A stretch of DNA of 64,000 nucleotides from Pirellulales bacterium (GCA_036267355.1 DATAWG010000036.1:86800-150799); one strand, 5' to 3'. Positions 34,554 to 43,665 are shown, counted from the stretch's first letter. Notes: a model not told the origin generated them from the sequence alone. A program made the numbers and translations.

Positions 34554-35297
34554 ATGCCCGCTGAAAAAGCCATCGCTCTGGTCTTGCGAGTCGTCGAGTT
34601 CAGCGAGACGAGCAGCGTCGTGACGCTTTTCACCCGCGAGATGGGCAAGATACATGCTATGGCCAAGGGGGCCCGGCGGCCCAAAGGTCCTTTCGAGTCT
34701 GCCCTTGACCTGTTGGCCCTGTGTCGAATAGTCTTCCTCCGCAAATCACCCGGCGTCTTGGACCTGCTTACGGAGGCGAAGCTCCAAAAGCGGTTCCGCC
34801 CGCGCGATCGCGAACTGGCTTGTCTTTATGCGGGTTACTACGTCGCCGAACTCCTGACCGAACTGACCGACGATTCCGATCCCCATCCCGAACTGTTCGA
34901 CGCAGCCGTGGAAACGCTCCAAGGCCTCGCCGAACCGGGAACGGCGGTCGCGTCGCTTGTCGCACGGTTTGAGTTGACGGCCTTGCGGCTGTTGGGGCAT
35001 TTGCCGTCGCTCGAGCAATGCGTCGAATGCGGCCGGCCGGTCGAGGCGACTGGGCGGGTTGCGTTTGGAATGCTTGTCGGCGGCGTGTTGTGTCAGCATT
35101 GCAAGGCGGGGCAACGGAATGTGGTGGCGATTTCAGCGGGCGTGCTGCGGGCCATGATCGCCTTGGCCGCCAGCGGCGACGCTTGGCGACGATTGGAACT
35201 CGATAGCCGCACTCGCGGCGAATTGCGGGCAGTGTTGAACCATTACTTATCTCATCTCTTGGGCCATAAGCCGCGGATGCACGAGTATCTGGGATGA
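34554..35297 (+). CDS. recO: DNA repair protein RecO
   Basis: 247 aa. The N-terminal OB-fold has ALVLRVVEFSETSSVVTLFTR and GKIHAMAKGARRPKG. The C-terminal helical part carries a four-Cys zinc site (CVECGRP ... GVLCQHCKAG). RecO mediates RecA loading in the RecFOR pathway and strand annealing. The ATG at 34554 directly follows the CCGCGTC repeat and gives the family's normal start. No other rec genes are adjacent. Confidence 0.94.
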   Translation: MPAEKAIALVLRVVEFSETSSVVTLFTREMGKIHAMAKGARRPKGPFESALDLLALCRIVFLRKSPGVLDLLTEAKLQKRFRPRDRELACLYAGYYVAELLTELTDDSDPHPELFDAAVETLQGLAEPGTAVASLVARFELTALRLLGHLPSLEQCVECGRPVEATGRVAFGMLVGGVLCQHCKAGQRNVVAISAGVLRAMIALAASGDAWRRLELDSRTRGELRAVLNHYLSHLLGHKPRMHEYLG

Positions 35298-35304
35298 TTC
35301 GCTT

Positions 35305-35400
35305 TGGGTGCCATGCTCACGGCTTTGCGTGAGCAGGATCCGCATCGGGATCTTCGTCCCTGTAGTCTGTAGCCTCAAGCCTGTAGCCTGCTCGTCAGCC
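35305..35400. repeat. Repeat D and CTGTAGCCT-type direct repeats
   Basis: GTGCCATGCTCACGGCTTTG CGTGAGC (about 35310-35336) is a copy of repeat D, whose relative is at 43561-43590. It is followed by direct repeats around TCTGTAGCCTCAAGCCTGTA (35365-35391). Confidence 0.65.
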
Positions 35401-35420
35401 TGACCATCAAGGACCTCGGA

Positions 35421-36653
35421 ATGCAAGCCGCCCGGCGGACGTGCGTAGCCATCGCAGCCTGCTTGAGCATGGCGTGGTGCGGCTGCGCCGGTCACACGAG
35501 CAACACCGCGGGCGGACCGGTCTACGATCCGTGGGTGCCCGTCGCGCAAGTTCCGACGGGCGAGTCGATGGAAGAGCTTCCGGCCGGCTGGGAGCGCTTC
35601 GAGCCGAAGAACCTCGGCCTCACGGTGGAAGTCTGGACCGGCCATGGGCCGGACGAGGGCATCGCCCACCAACTCTACGCGGAAGGCGACGAACTGTATC
35701 GCAGAAAAGACTATCACGACGCGGCGTTGAAATACAAAGCGGCCGCCAATCGCTTTCCCGGCACGGCGCTCGAAGAAGACGCAACGTTCATGTGCGGCGA
35801 AGCCCACTTCTTCGCCGACGAATACTCCAAAGCCGACGATTGCTACGGCAACGTGATCAAGAAATTTCCCAACACCCGCTTCATGAACATGATCGTGAAC
35901 CGGGATTTTGCGATTGGCATCTATTGGCTGCAATACGACCACGCGCATCCGTCGTTCTTGCTCAAACCGAATTTCACGAACAAAACGTTGCCGATGTTCG
36001 ACACCTTCGGCTACGCGATCCGCGCGTTCGACGAAGTGCGGCTTAATGATCCACGCGGCAAATTGGCCGACGAAGCGATTTGGATGACCGCCAACGCCTA
36101 CTTCCTCGAAGCCCATTACGACGACGCCGACTACTACTACAAGCTGATCCGCACCGATTATCCCAAGAGCAAGCATCAAAAAGACGCTCACCTGCTTGGC
36201 ATCCAGGCCAAGCTGCATTTGTACCAGGGGCCGATGTACGACGAACGCCCGCTGAAGCAAGGCGAAGAACTGATCGACCAAACGATCGCCCAATACGGCC
36301 GCGATCTTGGCGACGAGCGAGAACGACTGTTGACGGCCAAGGCCGAAATCCACGCACAATATGCCCTCCGGCTCTGGGCCGTCGGTCAGTTCTATGAGAA
36401 GACGAGCCACTACGGGGCGGCAAAGATTTATTACCACGAGCTCGTCAAAAAGTGGCCGAACACCGAACTGGCAAAACGTGCGGACACGCGCTTGGTCGCG
36501 ATCGACAAGCTGCCCGACAATCCGCCCGACTATTTCCGCGTATTGGCGATCGTTTTCGACCATGAGGATCCAGATAAGCAGAAAACGATTCCAAATCCCG
36601 ACTCTTCTCCGACGCAAATCGCTCAGCCACCCGGCGACACGGTCCAACGATGA
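35421..36653 (+). CDS. BamD/YfiO-like outer-membrane assembly lipoprotein
   Basis: 410 aa, longer than E. coli BamD (about 245). The N-terminus (VAIAACLSMAWCGCAGH) contains a lipobox-like Cys after a hydrophobic segment, so it is probably a lipoprotein. Residues about 90-370 are TPR-like, beginning ADELYRRKDYHDAALKYKAA-type repeats (here EGDELYRRKDYHDAALKYKA ... FPGTALEEDATFMCGEA). These match the tetratricopeptide pattern of outer-membrane assembly factor BamD. The next gene, lptE-like, overlaps its stop by 4 bases (ATGA), so the two are translationally coupled. Their joint context supports an outer-membrane biogenesis role. Confidence 0.85.
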   Translation: MQAARRTCVAIAACLSMAWCGCAGHTSNTAGGPVYDPWVPVAQVPTGESMEELPAGWERFEPKNLGLTVEVWTGHGPDEGIAHQLYAEGDELYRRKDYHDAALKYKAAANRFPGTALEEDATFMCGEAHFFADEYSKADDCYGNVIKKFPNTRFMNMIVNRDFAIGIYWLQYDHAHPSFLLKPNFTNKTLPMFDTFGYAIRAFDEVRLNDPRGKLADEAIWMTANAYFLEAHYDDADYYYKLIRTDYPKSKHQKDAHLLGIQAKLHLYQGPMYDERPLKQGEELIDQTIAQYGRDLGDERERLLTAKAEIHAQYALRLWAVGQFYEKTSHYGAAKIYYHELVKKWPNTELAKRADTRLVAIDKLPDNPPDYFRVLAIVFDHEDPDKQKTIPNPDSSPTQIAQPPGDTVQR

Positions 36654-37237
36654 TGCGATCGGCGCCTCAATTCGCCGCCGGACGATTTTGCCCGCAGCCA
36701 CGGCATTTTCCACCGCAAATGGCGGCGCTAGCGGCTATTGGCTGCACCGCGGCAGTCCTGATGGCAGGCTGCGCTTGCTACCACTTTGGCACCGCCGATC
36801 TCTATCCGCGCGACATTCACACGGTCTACGTGCCGATGATCGAGTCGGACAGCTTTCGCCGCGACTTGGGCGAGCAACTCACGGAAGCGGTTTGCAAGGA
36901 AATTGAAAACCGCACGCCGTTCAAAGTCGTCGGCACTCCGAATGCCGACAGCATTCTCACCGGCCGCATCAAGACCGACACGAAGCACTCGATCGTGCGC
37001 GAGCCGAACAACGAAGGCCGCGTCGTCGAGATGGGAATGGTGATCCAGGTCACCTGGGCCGACCGCCGCGGCATCGTGCATGGCGAGGGAGCCGTTCCCG
37101 TGCCGCCGGAATTGGTGACACTTTCGCAAACGAATCAACTGATTCCCGAATACGGCCAATCGACCGTGACCTCGCTGCAGCAAATTATGCAGGGGCTGGC
37201 CAAAAAAATCGTCGATATGATGGAAACGCCGTGGTAA
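36650..37237 (+). CDS. lptE: LptE-like LPS-assembly lipoprotein
   Basis: 195 aa. A lipobox (AVLMAGCACYHFG) follows a hydrophobic segment; the signal is unusually far in (Cys at about residue 41), so the true start may be the ATG at 36719 (MAALAAIGCTAAVLMAGC). The mature part has the LptE pattern: YPRDIHTVYVPMIESDSFRR, LGEQLTEAVCKEIENRTPFK and ADSILTGRI. LptE plugs the LptD barrel in the outer membrane. It is coupled with the BamD-like gene by a 4-base overlap. Confidence 0.87.
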   Translation: MMRSAPQFAAGRFCPQPRHFPPQMAALAAIGCTAAVLMAGCACYHFGTADLYPRDIHTVYVPMIESDSFRRDLGEQLTEAVCKEIENRTPFKVVGTPNADSILTGRIKTDTKHSIVREPNNEGRVVEMGMVIQVTWADRRGIVHGEGAVPVPPELVTLSQTNQLIPEYGQSTVTSLQQIMQGLAKKIVDMMETPW

Positions 37238-37269
37238 AACGTTGCCCGGCGATTCCGTAAGCAGCGAAT

Positions 37270-38280
37270 CTATAAGATCGTGCAGATCGGGCAACCGATT
37301 GCGGACGGAGTGATGCCCAACGCACCGAGTTGTGCCGTTACCGAAGCGGCCATGGAGAGGTTGGCCATGGCCGAGAGGCTGAGCGGAGCAAGCGCGGCCT
37401 CGAGCGACGCACTCGCGCTGGCACTCGCGCTGGCGGCGGCCGACGCGCTGGCAGAAGCCTGAAGGCTCGCTGCCAGATTCAGGCTCGCAAGCGCGGAGAG
37501 CGGCAGGGCGCTGATTGCCGCTTGCAGCGACGCTGCCGCATTCGGCGCCAATAAGTTCACCCCCAGCCCGCTCTGGATATTCGCCAGAGCGGCCAGGATG
37601 CCGAGCAGGCTGGCCAGGCTCACCGGCGGCACGGCCAGGGCGGGAAGGGAAAGGCTCGCCATGGCGCTCAGCGCCGCGGAAAGACTCGCCATGGCGCCCG
37701 GCATCGCAAGACTGATTCCAAGAGCGGCCGACAGCGCAAGCGCTGCTGAAACATTTGCGCTCAACGCAGCGCTCGCCGATGCCGACGCCTGCGCGGAAAG
37801 GGCCGCCTGCAATGCGGCCACGGCCCCGGGCGCTCCGAGACTAATCCCGAGCATCGCCTGCACACTGGCGGCGAGCGACGCGGCCAACGACAAATCGGAC
37901 AGCGCCGCGGCGTTCATTCCCAATAGCGACGCCAGCGAGGGCAGATTCGCATTGATCGAATTGATCGTCGCGCTGAGCTGCGCAGAGGCACTTGCGGATA
38001 GCGTTGCCGAGCCCATCGCGCTTAAGCCAGCCGCGGCAGCCGCAGCCAACGCGAGCTTTGCCGAGGCCGCGGCGGAAAGCGACGGGAATCCCAAGGCAAT
38101 CGCCGCCGACGCCTCGGCCGATGCCGAAGCGGAGGCCGACGCGGCAGCTCCCGCGCCACCCGCCCCTGCCGACAACGACATCGCCAATTGCGCCACGGCG
38201 GGCGGCAAAGAAAACGTCAGCGGCGGCAAAGCCGACAACGGGCTCAACTGTGCGAGCGCCATCTTGCAGATGCAAGGCAT
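37270..38280 (-). CDS. Ala/Ser/Leu repeat protein of unknown function with Cys-bracketed ends
   Basis: 336 aa, family not recognised. By my hand count Ala is about 32%, Ser 18% and Leu 18%, with only five charged residues (K, E, K, D, E) and no Arg. It begins MPCICKM and ends CPICTIL, so each end carries a Cys pair (3/5 and 330/333). The interior has at least three diverged repeats of a module starting LGISL/LGVNL, then A/M-P-G/N-A, then about 40 Ala/Ser/Leu residues. There is no signal peptide, and Ala/Ser content is too high for ordinary membrane helices. The opposite strand has a long open frame, but only this frame shows repeated protein-level pattern. There is no clear Shine-Dalgarno sequence. 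It might be a fibrous or structural protein; that is speculation. Confidence 0.7.
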   Translation of the reverse strand: MPCICKMALAQLSPLSALPPLTFSLPPAVAQLAMSLSAGAGGAGAAASASASASAEASAAIALGFPSLSAAASAKLALAAAAAAGLSAMGSATLSASASAQLSATINSINANLPSLASLLGMNAAALSDLSLAASLAASVQAMLGISLGAPGAVAALQAALSAQASASASAALSANVSAALALSAALGISLAMPGAMASLSAALSAMASLSLPALAVPPVSLASLLGILAALANIQSGLGVNLLAPNAAASLQAAISALPLSALASLNLAASLQASASASAAASASASASASLEAALAPLSLSAMANLSMAASVTAQLGALGITPSAIGCPICTIL

Positions 38281-38436
38281 GTTCTTATCGGCCCAAGAAA
38301 TTGGAGTTGAATCCGCTCGAACGATCCGCCAAGGTAGATGCCGCCGAATACGACCGTCAAGTCATTCGGTCGAACCTGCGGCCTCGGACGGCCCGGGTCA
38401 GGGACGGTCATCCGCCGCGGATGCTCGCGGCGAACT

Positions 38437-39327
38437 TCACCCAAGTTCGATTCCCATGCGCGCCATCAGCAGCTTCATGTCTTCCCACACATCGCGCTTC
38501 GCACTCGGGTTTCGCAGCAGATACGCCGGATGATAGGTGCACAGCACGGGAATGCCTTCGTATTGATAGAACCGCCCGCGCAGGCGGCCGATCGTGGCTT
38601 CGCTGTTCAAAAGCGACTTCGCCGCGACCGCCCCCAAGCAGCAGATAAATTCCGGCCGGACAATCGCCAACTGCCGTTCGAGATAGCCGCGGCAATTCTG
38701 CACTTCATCGGGCAGAGGGTTGCGGTTGCCGGGGGGCCGGCATTTGATGACGTTGCCGATATACACGTCCTCGCGCTTCATGCGGCAGGCTTCGATGATC
38801 TTGGTGAGAAGCTGGCCTGCCTTGCCGACGAACGGTTCACCGGCCCGATCTTCGTCGGCACCCGGCGCTTCGCCGACGAACATCAGCCGGGCATTGATAT
38901 TTCCGACGCCGAACACGGTTTGCGTCCGGGTTGTGGCAAGTTCCGTACAGCGCGTGCAAGCCGCAACTTCGCGACGGATAATTTCGAGCCTCGGCAACCG
39001 TTCTGCCGGCGGCACTTGCACTGCCGCGGGCGGTCGAGCGGCCGGCTGGTTGCCGGTCACGGGACTTGTGGGGCCAGCACTGGCAGAGCCAGTGGCACAC
39101 GGACTCGCGGCGATCGTCGGACCGGTGGCAAGCGTGGCGAGCGAGGCCGGCGTTGGGGCGGATCGGCGAGATGGCGATTCCGACGCGGACGCCCCAATCG
39201 CTCTCTTTTTCGCAGGTGCCCGGTGCAAATGCGTTACGCCGGCCTGTTGCAGGCTCGCAAGCCGGTCGGCCAGCCGGCAGGCCGTGCGTGATTCGGCCGG
39301 TCCGCGCTTCGCAGTTTTGCCATCCAT
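38437..39327 (-). CDS. Uracil-DNA glycosylase, family 4/5 type
   Basis: 296 aa. The C-terminal 190 residues form the Fe-S UDG: CTRC and later Cys residues ([20 protein letters not shown]) would bind a [4Fe-4S] cluster. [20 protein letters not shown] is motif 1 with the uracil pocket, and [20 protein letters not shown] is motif 2. It removes uracil from DNA in base excision repair. The first 100 residues are a low-complexity Ala/Pro/Ser linker, part of which ([12 protein letters not shown]) is encoded by dispersed repeat B. The ATG at 39327 is the most downstream start giving a sensible N-terminus; longer starts read through non-coding-like sequence. Confidence 0.9.
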   Translation of the reverse strand: MDGKTAKRGPAESRTACRLADRLASLQQAGVTHLHRAPAKKRAIGASASESPSRRSAPTPASLATLATGPTIAASPCATGSASAGPTSPVTGNQPAARPPAAVQVPPAERLPRLEIIRREVAACTRCTELATTRTQTVFGVGNINARLMFVGEAPGADEDRAGEPFVGKAGQLLTKIIEACRMKREDVYIGNVIKCRPPGNRNPLPDEVQNCRGYLERQLAIVRPEFICCLGAVAAKSLLNSEATIGRLRGRFYQYEGIPVLCTYHPAYLLRNPSAKRDVWEDMKLLMARMGIELG

Positions 39328-39599
39328 GCGAGAAATCCAAGGGACGATGGTCGATCGCAAGAGAAAAAGAGCCGCAAGCCAATCCGGATTATAAGGATCG
39401 ATCCGGCACTGCCTAGCGCAGCCTTCGGCCGCAACCAAGCGACGCTTCAGCGACCACCAGGGGGGCATCAGGAATTGACGTGTGTGTTCTCGATCGAAAG
39501 TGTGCCGTTTCAAAAGCGCGCTGCGCGCGAAGAAGTTGCTGACCAAGACTCTAGCCCAGCCGCATACGCAGCGATAAATGCCTGGGAGGGACGGCGCGT

Positions 39600-39775
39600 T
39601 GGGTCTTTCCAGCCCCGTTCACGGGGCTTAGCGAAATTGGCTTTAGCCACACGGAACCGCGCGCTGCCGATGGCTGAAGCCGCCGTGCCGGTGAGCCCGC
39701 TAAAGCGGGCTAATGCGGGCCGCATCAGGCCGGCGTTCCCCGGCATAAATGCCGGGACTGCGGAAAAACCGATGC
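39600..39775. repeat. Cluster of short palindromes between UDG and protease genes
   Basis: In sequence: CCCCGTTCACGGGG (about 39615-39628), GGCTTTAGCC with GGCTGAAGCC, AGCCCGCTAAAGCGGGCT (about 39696-39713) and CCCCGGCATAAATGCCGGG (about 39738-39756). Four independent perfect or near-perfect palindromes lie within 170 bases of the 496-base gap 39328-39823. No gene is seen there. Confidence 0.75.
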
Positions 39776-39823
39776 GCAAAATCGTCGCGCGATTCAAACA
39801 ATCTGCCTGAGTCGATCCGGCGC

Positions 39824-41587
39824 TTATTGCCGCGCAAGCTGACGACGGGCGGCTTCCAGGCCCGCGGCGAGGATCGCGTCGGGCTCGCCCGGCGCTCGGA
39901 CGGCCACTTGGCCATCGATCGGCTTGGCGGTCTGATGCACCACGATATCGGGCTGGACGCCGATGTGAGCAAACGGATGGCCATTGGGCGAATAGAATTT
40001 TGCGGTGGTCAAGCGGATGCCGGCCCCGCCGACTGCCAGCGGAAAGATGCCTTGCACCGATCCCTTGCCGTAGCTGCGCGTGCCGACCAGCACACCGCGC
40101 GAATGATCGCGCACCGCCCCGGCGAAGATCTCGCTGGCGCTCGCGCTATCGCCATCGATCAGCACCACCAGCGGCAAGTGCCACACGCTCATCGAATGGG
40201 CCGTGTAGACGTAGTCTTCTTGCGGGCTGCGGCCGCGGGTTGACACGATGTTGCCCTGGTCGATGAACTTGTCGGACGCATCGACCGCCGCGGTGAGCAA
40301 TCCGCCCGGGTTGCCGCGCAGATCCATCACCAAGCTGCGCATTCCCTGGCGATGCAATTGCCACAGAGCATTATCCAGATCGCGGCTGGTCGTCTTCTGA
40401 AAGCAGGTGAGCTTGAAGTAGCCGACGCCGTTGGCGGCATCAATGATGCGGATGTCATCGACGCTCGGCACGTCGACATGTTCTCGGCGAAGCGTGAGGC
40501 TCCGGTCGGGCTGGCTGGCGCTGGCGATCGTGAGGGCGACCGATGTGCCCTCCGCTCCTTGCAGCAACTCGGCCGCTTGATCGGTCGAAAGGTCGTGGGT
40601 CGAATGGCCCGCGACGGCGACGATTCGATCGGCCGCCTTTAGGCCGGCTCGTTCGGCGGGGCTGCCGTGAATCACGTTTACGATCAGCAGTGCGTTGTCG
40701 GCCGATTTCAATTCCACGCCCAAGCCGACGAAATTGCCTTCGATCTGCGAATAAAGATCGTTCAATTGGTCGGGCGTCAGGAAGGTCGAGTATTCATCCA
40801 AGCCGCCCGCGGCGCCGCCGGTGTATTCCAAAATGGTGCTGGTCGGGCTGAGATGCAGTTTGTCTTGAGCCAAGTTCGCGGCAGCGGCGACCGCAGCGCG
40901 GGCCTCGTCGGCATTATGGATCGCGCGGCCGTCGACAAGCTGATGCAGTTCGCGGCGAAAGGCATCGATTTCTTGCGGGCCGGGCTGGATCTGGCCCTGC
41001 GCGCCGAGTGCCGACGCCAGAAACATCGGCTCGCCGAGCGCGACTTCGAAATCGAGCGTGCCGTGCTCGACGATGTGCTGCCAGTCGGGGTCAACCACGT
41101 AGTGCGAAAAGACTTTGTTCAACACCTCGGAATAAAGATCGAGGGCTCGATTCTCATCGAGCTGCGTCAGGCTGCGGCGGAAGCTTGCGTCGGCATAGCG
41201 GCGACCGAGATCGTAGTGGATGCGGGCCAGATCGATGCGTTGATTCAATCCGCTCGCGGCCGGATTGCTGCGATAGGCCTCTTCATAGAGCGAAAGCGCT
41301 TCGCCCCAGCGGCGCTCGATTTCGAATTTCTCCCCGCGAACGAGAACTTGCGGATCGGCTGTCGGAGCGGTCGAGGCCGAGCCGAGCGGAGCCGGCGGCA
41401 CTGGAATCGGCAAAAGCTGCGGCGGCAGGGTGCGTTCCACCCCGGCCGGCTGAATCGTCAGCGGCAGGCCGCCGACGGGCGGGAAATTCGCAGGCTGTTG
41501 GGCAAGCGAGGGACCGGCAACAACCAAACCCAAGGCCGCGGCACCAAGGAGCGCGGCACCGCGCAGAGACAATCGAAGTCGCATCAT
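39824..41587 (-). CDS. S41 C-terminal processing peptidase (CtpA/Prc type)
   Basis: 587 aa. There is a signal peptide (LSLRGAALLGAAALGLVVAG) and a Pro-rich linker (35-80). A helical region (80-270) is followed by a PDZ domain (about 285-365, GNFVGLGVELKSADNALLIV and AGLKAADRIVAVAGH) and the S41 core (about 370-585). The nucleophile Ser lies in DGDSASASEIFAGA (481-487) and the general-base Lys508 in RSYGKGSVQG. It is a periplasmic endoprotease that trims or degrades proteins from C-terminal tags. Two ATGs (41587, 41584) are adjacent; either fits. Confidence 0.95.
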   Translation of the reverse strand: MMRLRLSLRGAALLGAAALGLVVAGPSLAQQPANFPPVGGLPLTIQPAGVERTLPPQLLPIPVPPAPLGSASTAPTADPQVLVRGEKFEIERRWGEALSLYEEAYRSNPAASGLNQRIDLARIHYDLGRRYADASFRRSLTQLDENRALDLYSEVLNKVFSHYVVDPDWQHIVEHGTLDFEVALGEPMFLASALGAQGQIQPGPQEIDAFRRELHQLVDGRAIHNADEARAAVAAAANLAQDKLHLSPTSTILEYTGGAAGGLDEYSTFLTPDQLNDLYSQIEGNFVGLGVELKSADNALLIVNVIHGSPAERAGLKAADRIVAVAGHSTHDLSTDQAAELLQGAEGTSVALTIASASQPDRSLTLRREHVDVPSVDDIRIIDAANGVGYFKLTCFQKTTSRDLDNALWQLHRQGMRSLVMDLRGNPGGLLTAAVDASDKFIDQGNIVSTRGRSPQEDYVYTAHSMSVWHLPLVVLIDGDSASASEIFAGAVRDHSRGVLVGTRSYGKGSVQGIFPLAVGGAGIRLTTAKFYSPNGHPFAHIGVQPDIVVHQTAKPIDGQVAVRAPGEPDAILAAGLEAARRQLARQ

Positions 41588-42348
41588 GGAGGTTCCTGAA
41601 GGCAGGGGATCGCCGTGAGCAGGGTCTCACCCGCGACGAACCGGATCAATCGAGTGGCATCGAGACTTTCAACCGTGAAGTCCAACCGCGATGCCGTCGC
41701 GCTGCAATGACATTGGCCCGGATATCGCTACGTCGCATCTCGCCGCGTCTCGCCGCGCTGCATATCGCTGCGCTGCATATCAAGACACTGCATATCACGA
41801 CGCTGCAATCTCATGGCACCTTGCACCAAGCAACACGTACAACTCTTCCTAAAAAGCACCACTGGGCCGGTCGGCAAGGGTGGGTCAAGATACCGGCCGA
41901 AACCAATGTAGGCCACGATTCGCCATCCGTCAAACAAATGGCAAAAGAAATTTGCCGCGTCTTTCCGCAAGACCGTTACAACGCGCGCGGCGATGGTGGC
42001 ATCGTGCCGCGCGCGCCCGCGCAGGAATGAGAAACGACTTTTGCCCGATGGGCCTGCTGTCGCGACGGTGCCTGCTGTAGCGGATGGGAGGCCGGCGCAG
42101 GAAGAGGACAGGGGCCAGCCGCGGGAGGTCAGGCGGCCGACAGTCGGCAAGCCGCGGAGGCGGGGCGGGCCATCGAATCGCGGGCCCAACCTTCTTGCGA
42201 AATGCAGAAATTTGCTGCAAGATTTCTTCGCTTCCGGTAACCTTTAGCTCAGGCCTGCTGCGGAGCGTTGCCGGCGATGCATCGCGGTTGCGGCGCCCAG
42301 ACCAAGGCCCAGACCCACTGCGAACCCATCCGCCTCAGGAGAAATCCC
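41588..42348. other. 761-base gap with a 15-bp tandem repeat
   Basis: There is no convincing gene. At about 41755-41812 a 15-base period (GCTGCGCTGCATATC, AAGACACTGCATATC, ACGACGCTGCAATCT) is visible, preceded by a related CGCATCTCGCCGCGTCTCGC stretch. Such direct repeats before a gene could be protein-binding iterons or simple slippage; nothing else is recognisable. Confidence 0.5.
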
Positions 42349-43521
42349 ATGTGCGTTTCCCATTCACGACGGCTCAAGAAGATGTTGGATGCCATGTTGT
42401 GGAGCTCGGCCTTATTGGCAGGTTTCGCGATTTCAACTCGCGCTCGCGCGGATGAGCCTGCCGGTGATGGCAACGCGAAGGCCGCGGAAAAGCCGGGCTC
42501 GGAAAAATCTACCGATGCTCCAAAACCAGCCGCTTCGGCCGACGACGCCGAGCGGTGGGCCAAGAATCTCGACAGCGATATTTTCGTGAACCGGCAGGAG
42601 GCCAGCCGTAAACTGTTCGAAGCCGGCAAGGCGGCCATCGGCCCATTGTCCGACGCCGCCGCGGGAAACAGCCTGGAAGCCACGACCGCCGCCGTCGACA
42701 TTCTCCATCGCCTGTCGGAATCGGCCGACACCGCGACCCGCGATGCCGCCAAAGCAGCGCTCGAAAAGCTGGCAGACGGACCACATGCCGCAGCCGCCGG
42801 ATTGGCAAAATCGGCGCTCGCTCCGCCACCATCGCCGAATGCTCAGCCGGGCGGACCGAATATCGGCGGCCAGATTCGAATCGGCGGCAATATCCAGTTC
42901 GGCGGCGGGGGCAACATTCAAATCCTGCCCGGCGGAAATATCCAAATTCTCCCCGGCGGGAATATGCAGCCCGGCGGCGCGATCCAGGTGTTTCGCATTC
43001 AGGCAAACGCCGGCAACGGAAACCGCACCGTCGATGTCGACGACAACGGCAAGAAGGTCCACATCCAAGAAGATCAAAACGGTATCGAAGTGCGCGTGAC
43101 CGAAAAGGTGAACGGCCAGGACAAGACCGACACCTTCAAGGCCAAAGACGCCGCTGAACTGAAACAGAAATCCCCCGAAGCCCACAAGCTTTATGAAAAG
43201 TATGGCCAAAACGGCGTCGGTGGCTTGCAGATTCAAGCTCAGGTGGGCGGGCCGGTGCCCAATTTCGCCCCGCCGATTGCGCCCCTCGGCCCGGCTCCGC
43301 GCGCCGTTCCACTCGGCCGCAAATCGAGCGACAAGGAAGCTGGCGAACAAATCGATCAAGCTCGCAAGTTGATCGCCGAAGCCACCGATCATCTGAAAAA
43401 AAACGGGGCGCGGATCGGCAACGCGGCGCCGCAAAAAGATTCCGATCTCGATCGGGCAATCGAAAAACTCGACGAAGCCAACCAGAAGCTCGAAGAAGCA
43501 CGGCAAAAGCTCGATCGCTAA
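42349..43521 (+). CDS. Exported protein with GGNIQ repeats and terminal coiled coil
   Basis: 390 aa, no named family. The signal peptide runs to about residue 35 (MLWSSALLAGFAISTRARAD). Residues 60-160 are helical HEAT-like (WAKNLDSDIFVNRQEASRKL FEAGKAAIGPL). Residues 180-225 are short repeats of GGNIQ with hydrophobic spacers (IGGNIQFGGGGNIQILPGGN IQILPGGN), suggesting a beta-solenoid or beta-roll. A compact block follows (TVDVDDNGKKVHIQEDQNGI ... DTFKAKDAAELKQKSPEA), and then a C-terminal coiled coil (LDRAIEKLDEANQKLEEARQ). The ATG at 42349 has AGGAGA eight bases upstream. Probably periplasmic or surface-located; function unknown. Confidence 0.78.
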   Translation: MCVSHSRRLKKMLDAMLWSSALLAGFAISTRARADEPAGDGNAKAAEKPGSEKSTDAPKPAASADDAERWAKNLDSDIFVNRQEASRKLFEAGKAAIGPLSDAAAGNSLEATTAAVDILHRLSESADTATRDAAKAALEKLADGPHAAAAGLAKSALAPPPSPNAQPGGPNIGGQIRIGGNIQFGGGGNIQILPGGNIQILPGGNMQPGGAIQVFRIQANAGNGNRTVDVDDNGKKVHIQEDQNGIEVRVTEKVNGQDKTDTFKAKDAAELKQKSPEAHKLYEKYGQNGVGGLQIQAQVGGPVPNFAPPIAPLGPAPRAVPLGRKSSDKEAGEQIDQARKLIAEATDHLKKNGARIGNAAPQKDSDLDRAIEKLDEANQKLEEARQKLDR

Positions 43522-43560
43522 GCGGTCGCAAAAAACAAACGTCGACAATTCGAATTTCGG

Positions 43561-43665
43561 GGTACCATGCCCACGGCTCTGCGTGGCCATGCGACACCGG
43601 CGGCTAGCGCCATGCCGCTAACGAATTGGCAAACGTCAGCGGCAAGGCGCTAGCCGCCGGCAAAA
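43561..43665. repeat. Repeats D and E between exported protein and glycerate kinase
   Basis: GGTACCATGCCCACGGCTCT GCGTGGCCATG (repeat D) is followed by CGGCGGCTAGCGCCATGCCG C (43599-43619) and its inverted relative GCGGCAAGGCGCTAGCCGCC G (43638-43660). Repeat E recurs inside glycerate kinase at 44345-44372. Confidence 0.8.

Noticed and set aside
34332-34655. Minus-strand frame over the gap before recO
   Set aside because: It reads through tandem repeats and the antisense start of recO without protein-like features.
37598-38533. 311-codon plus-strand frame opposite the Ala/Ser/Leu protein
   Set aside because: It also is Ala-rich, but lacks the repeated module seen on the minus strand and runs on into the 3' end of the uracil glycosylase gene; judged to be the shadow.
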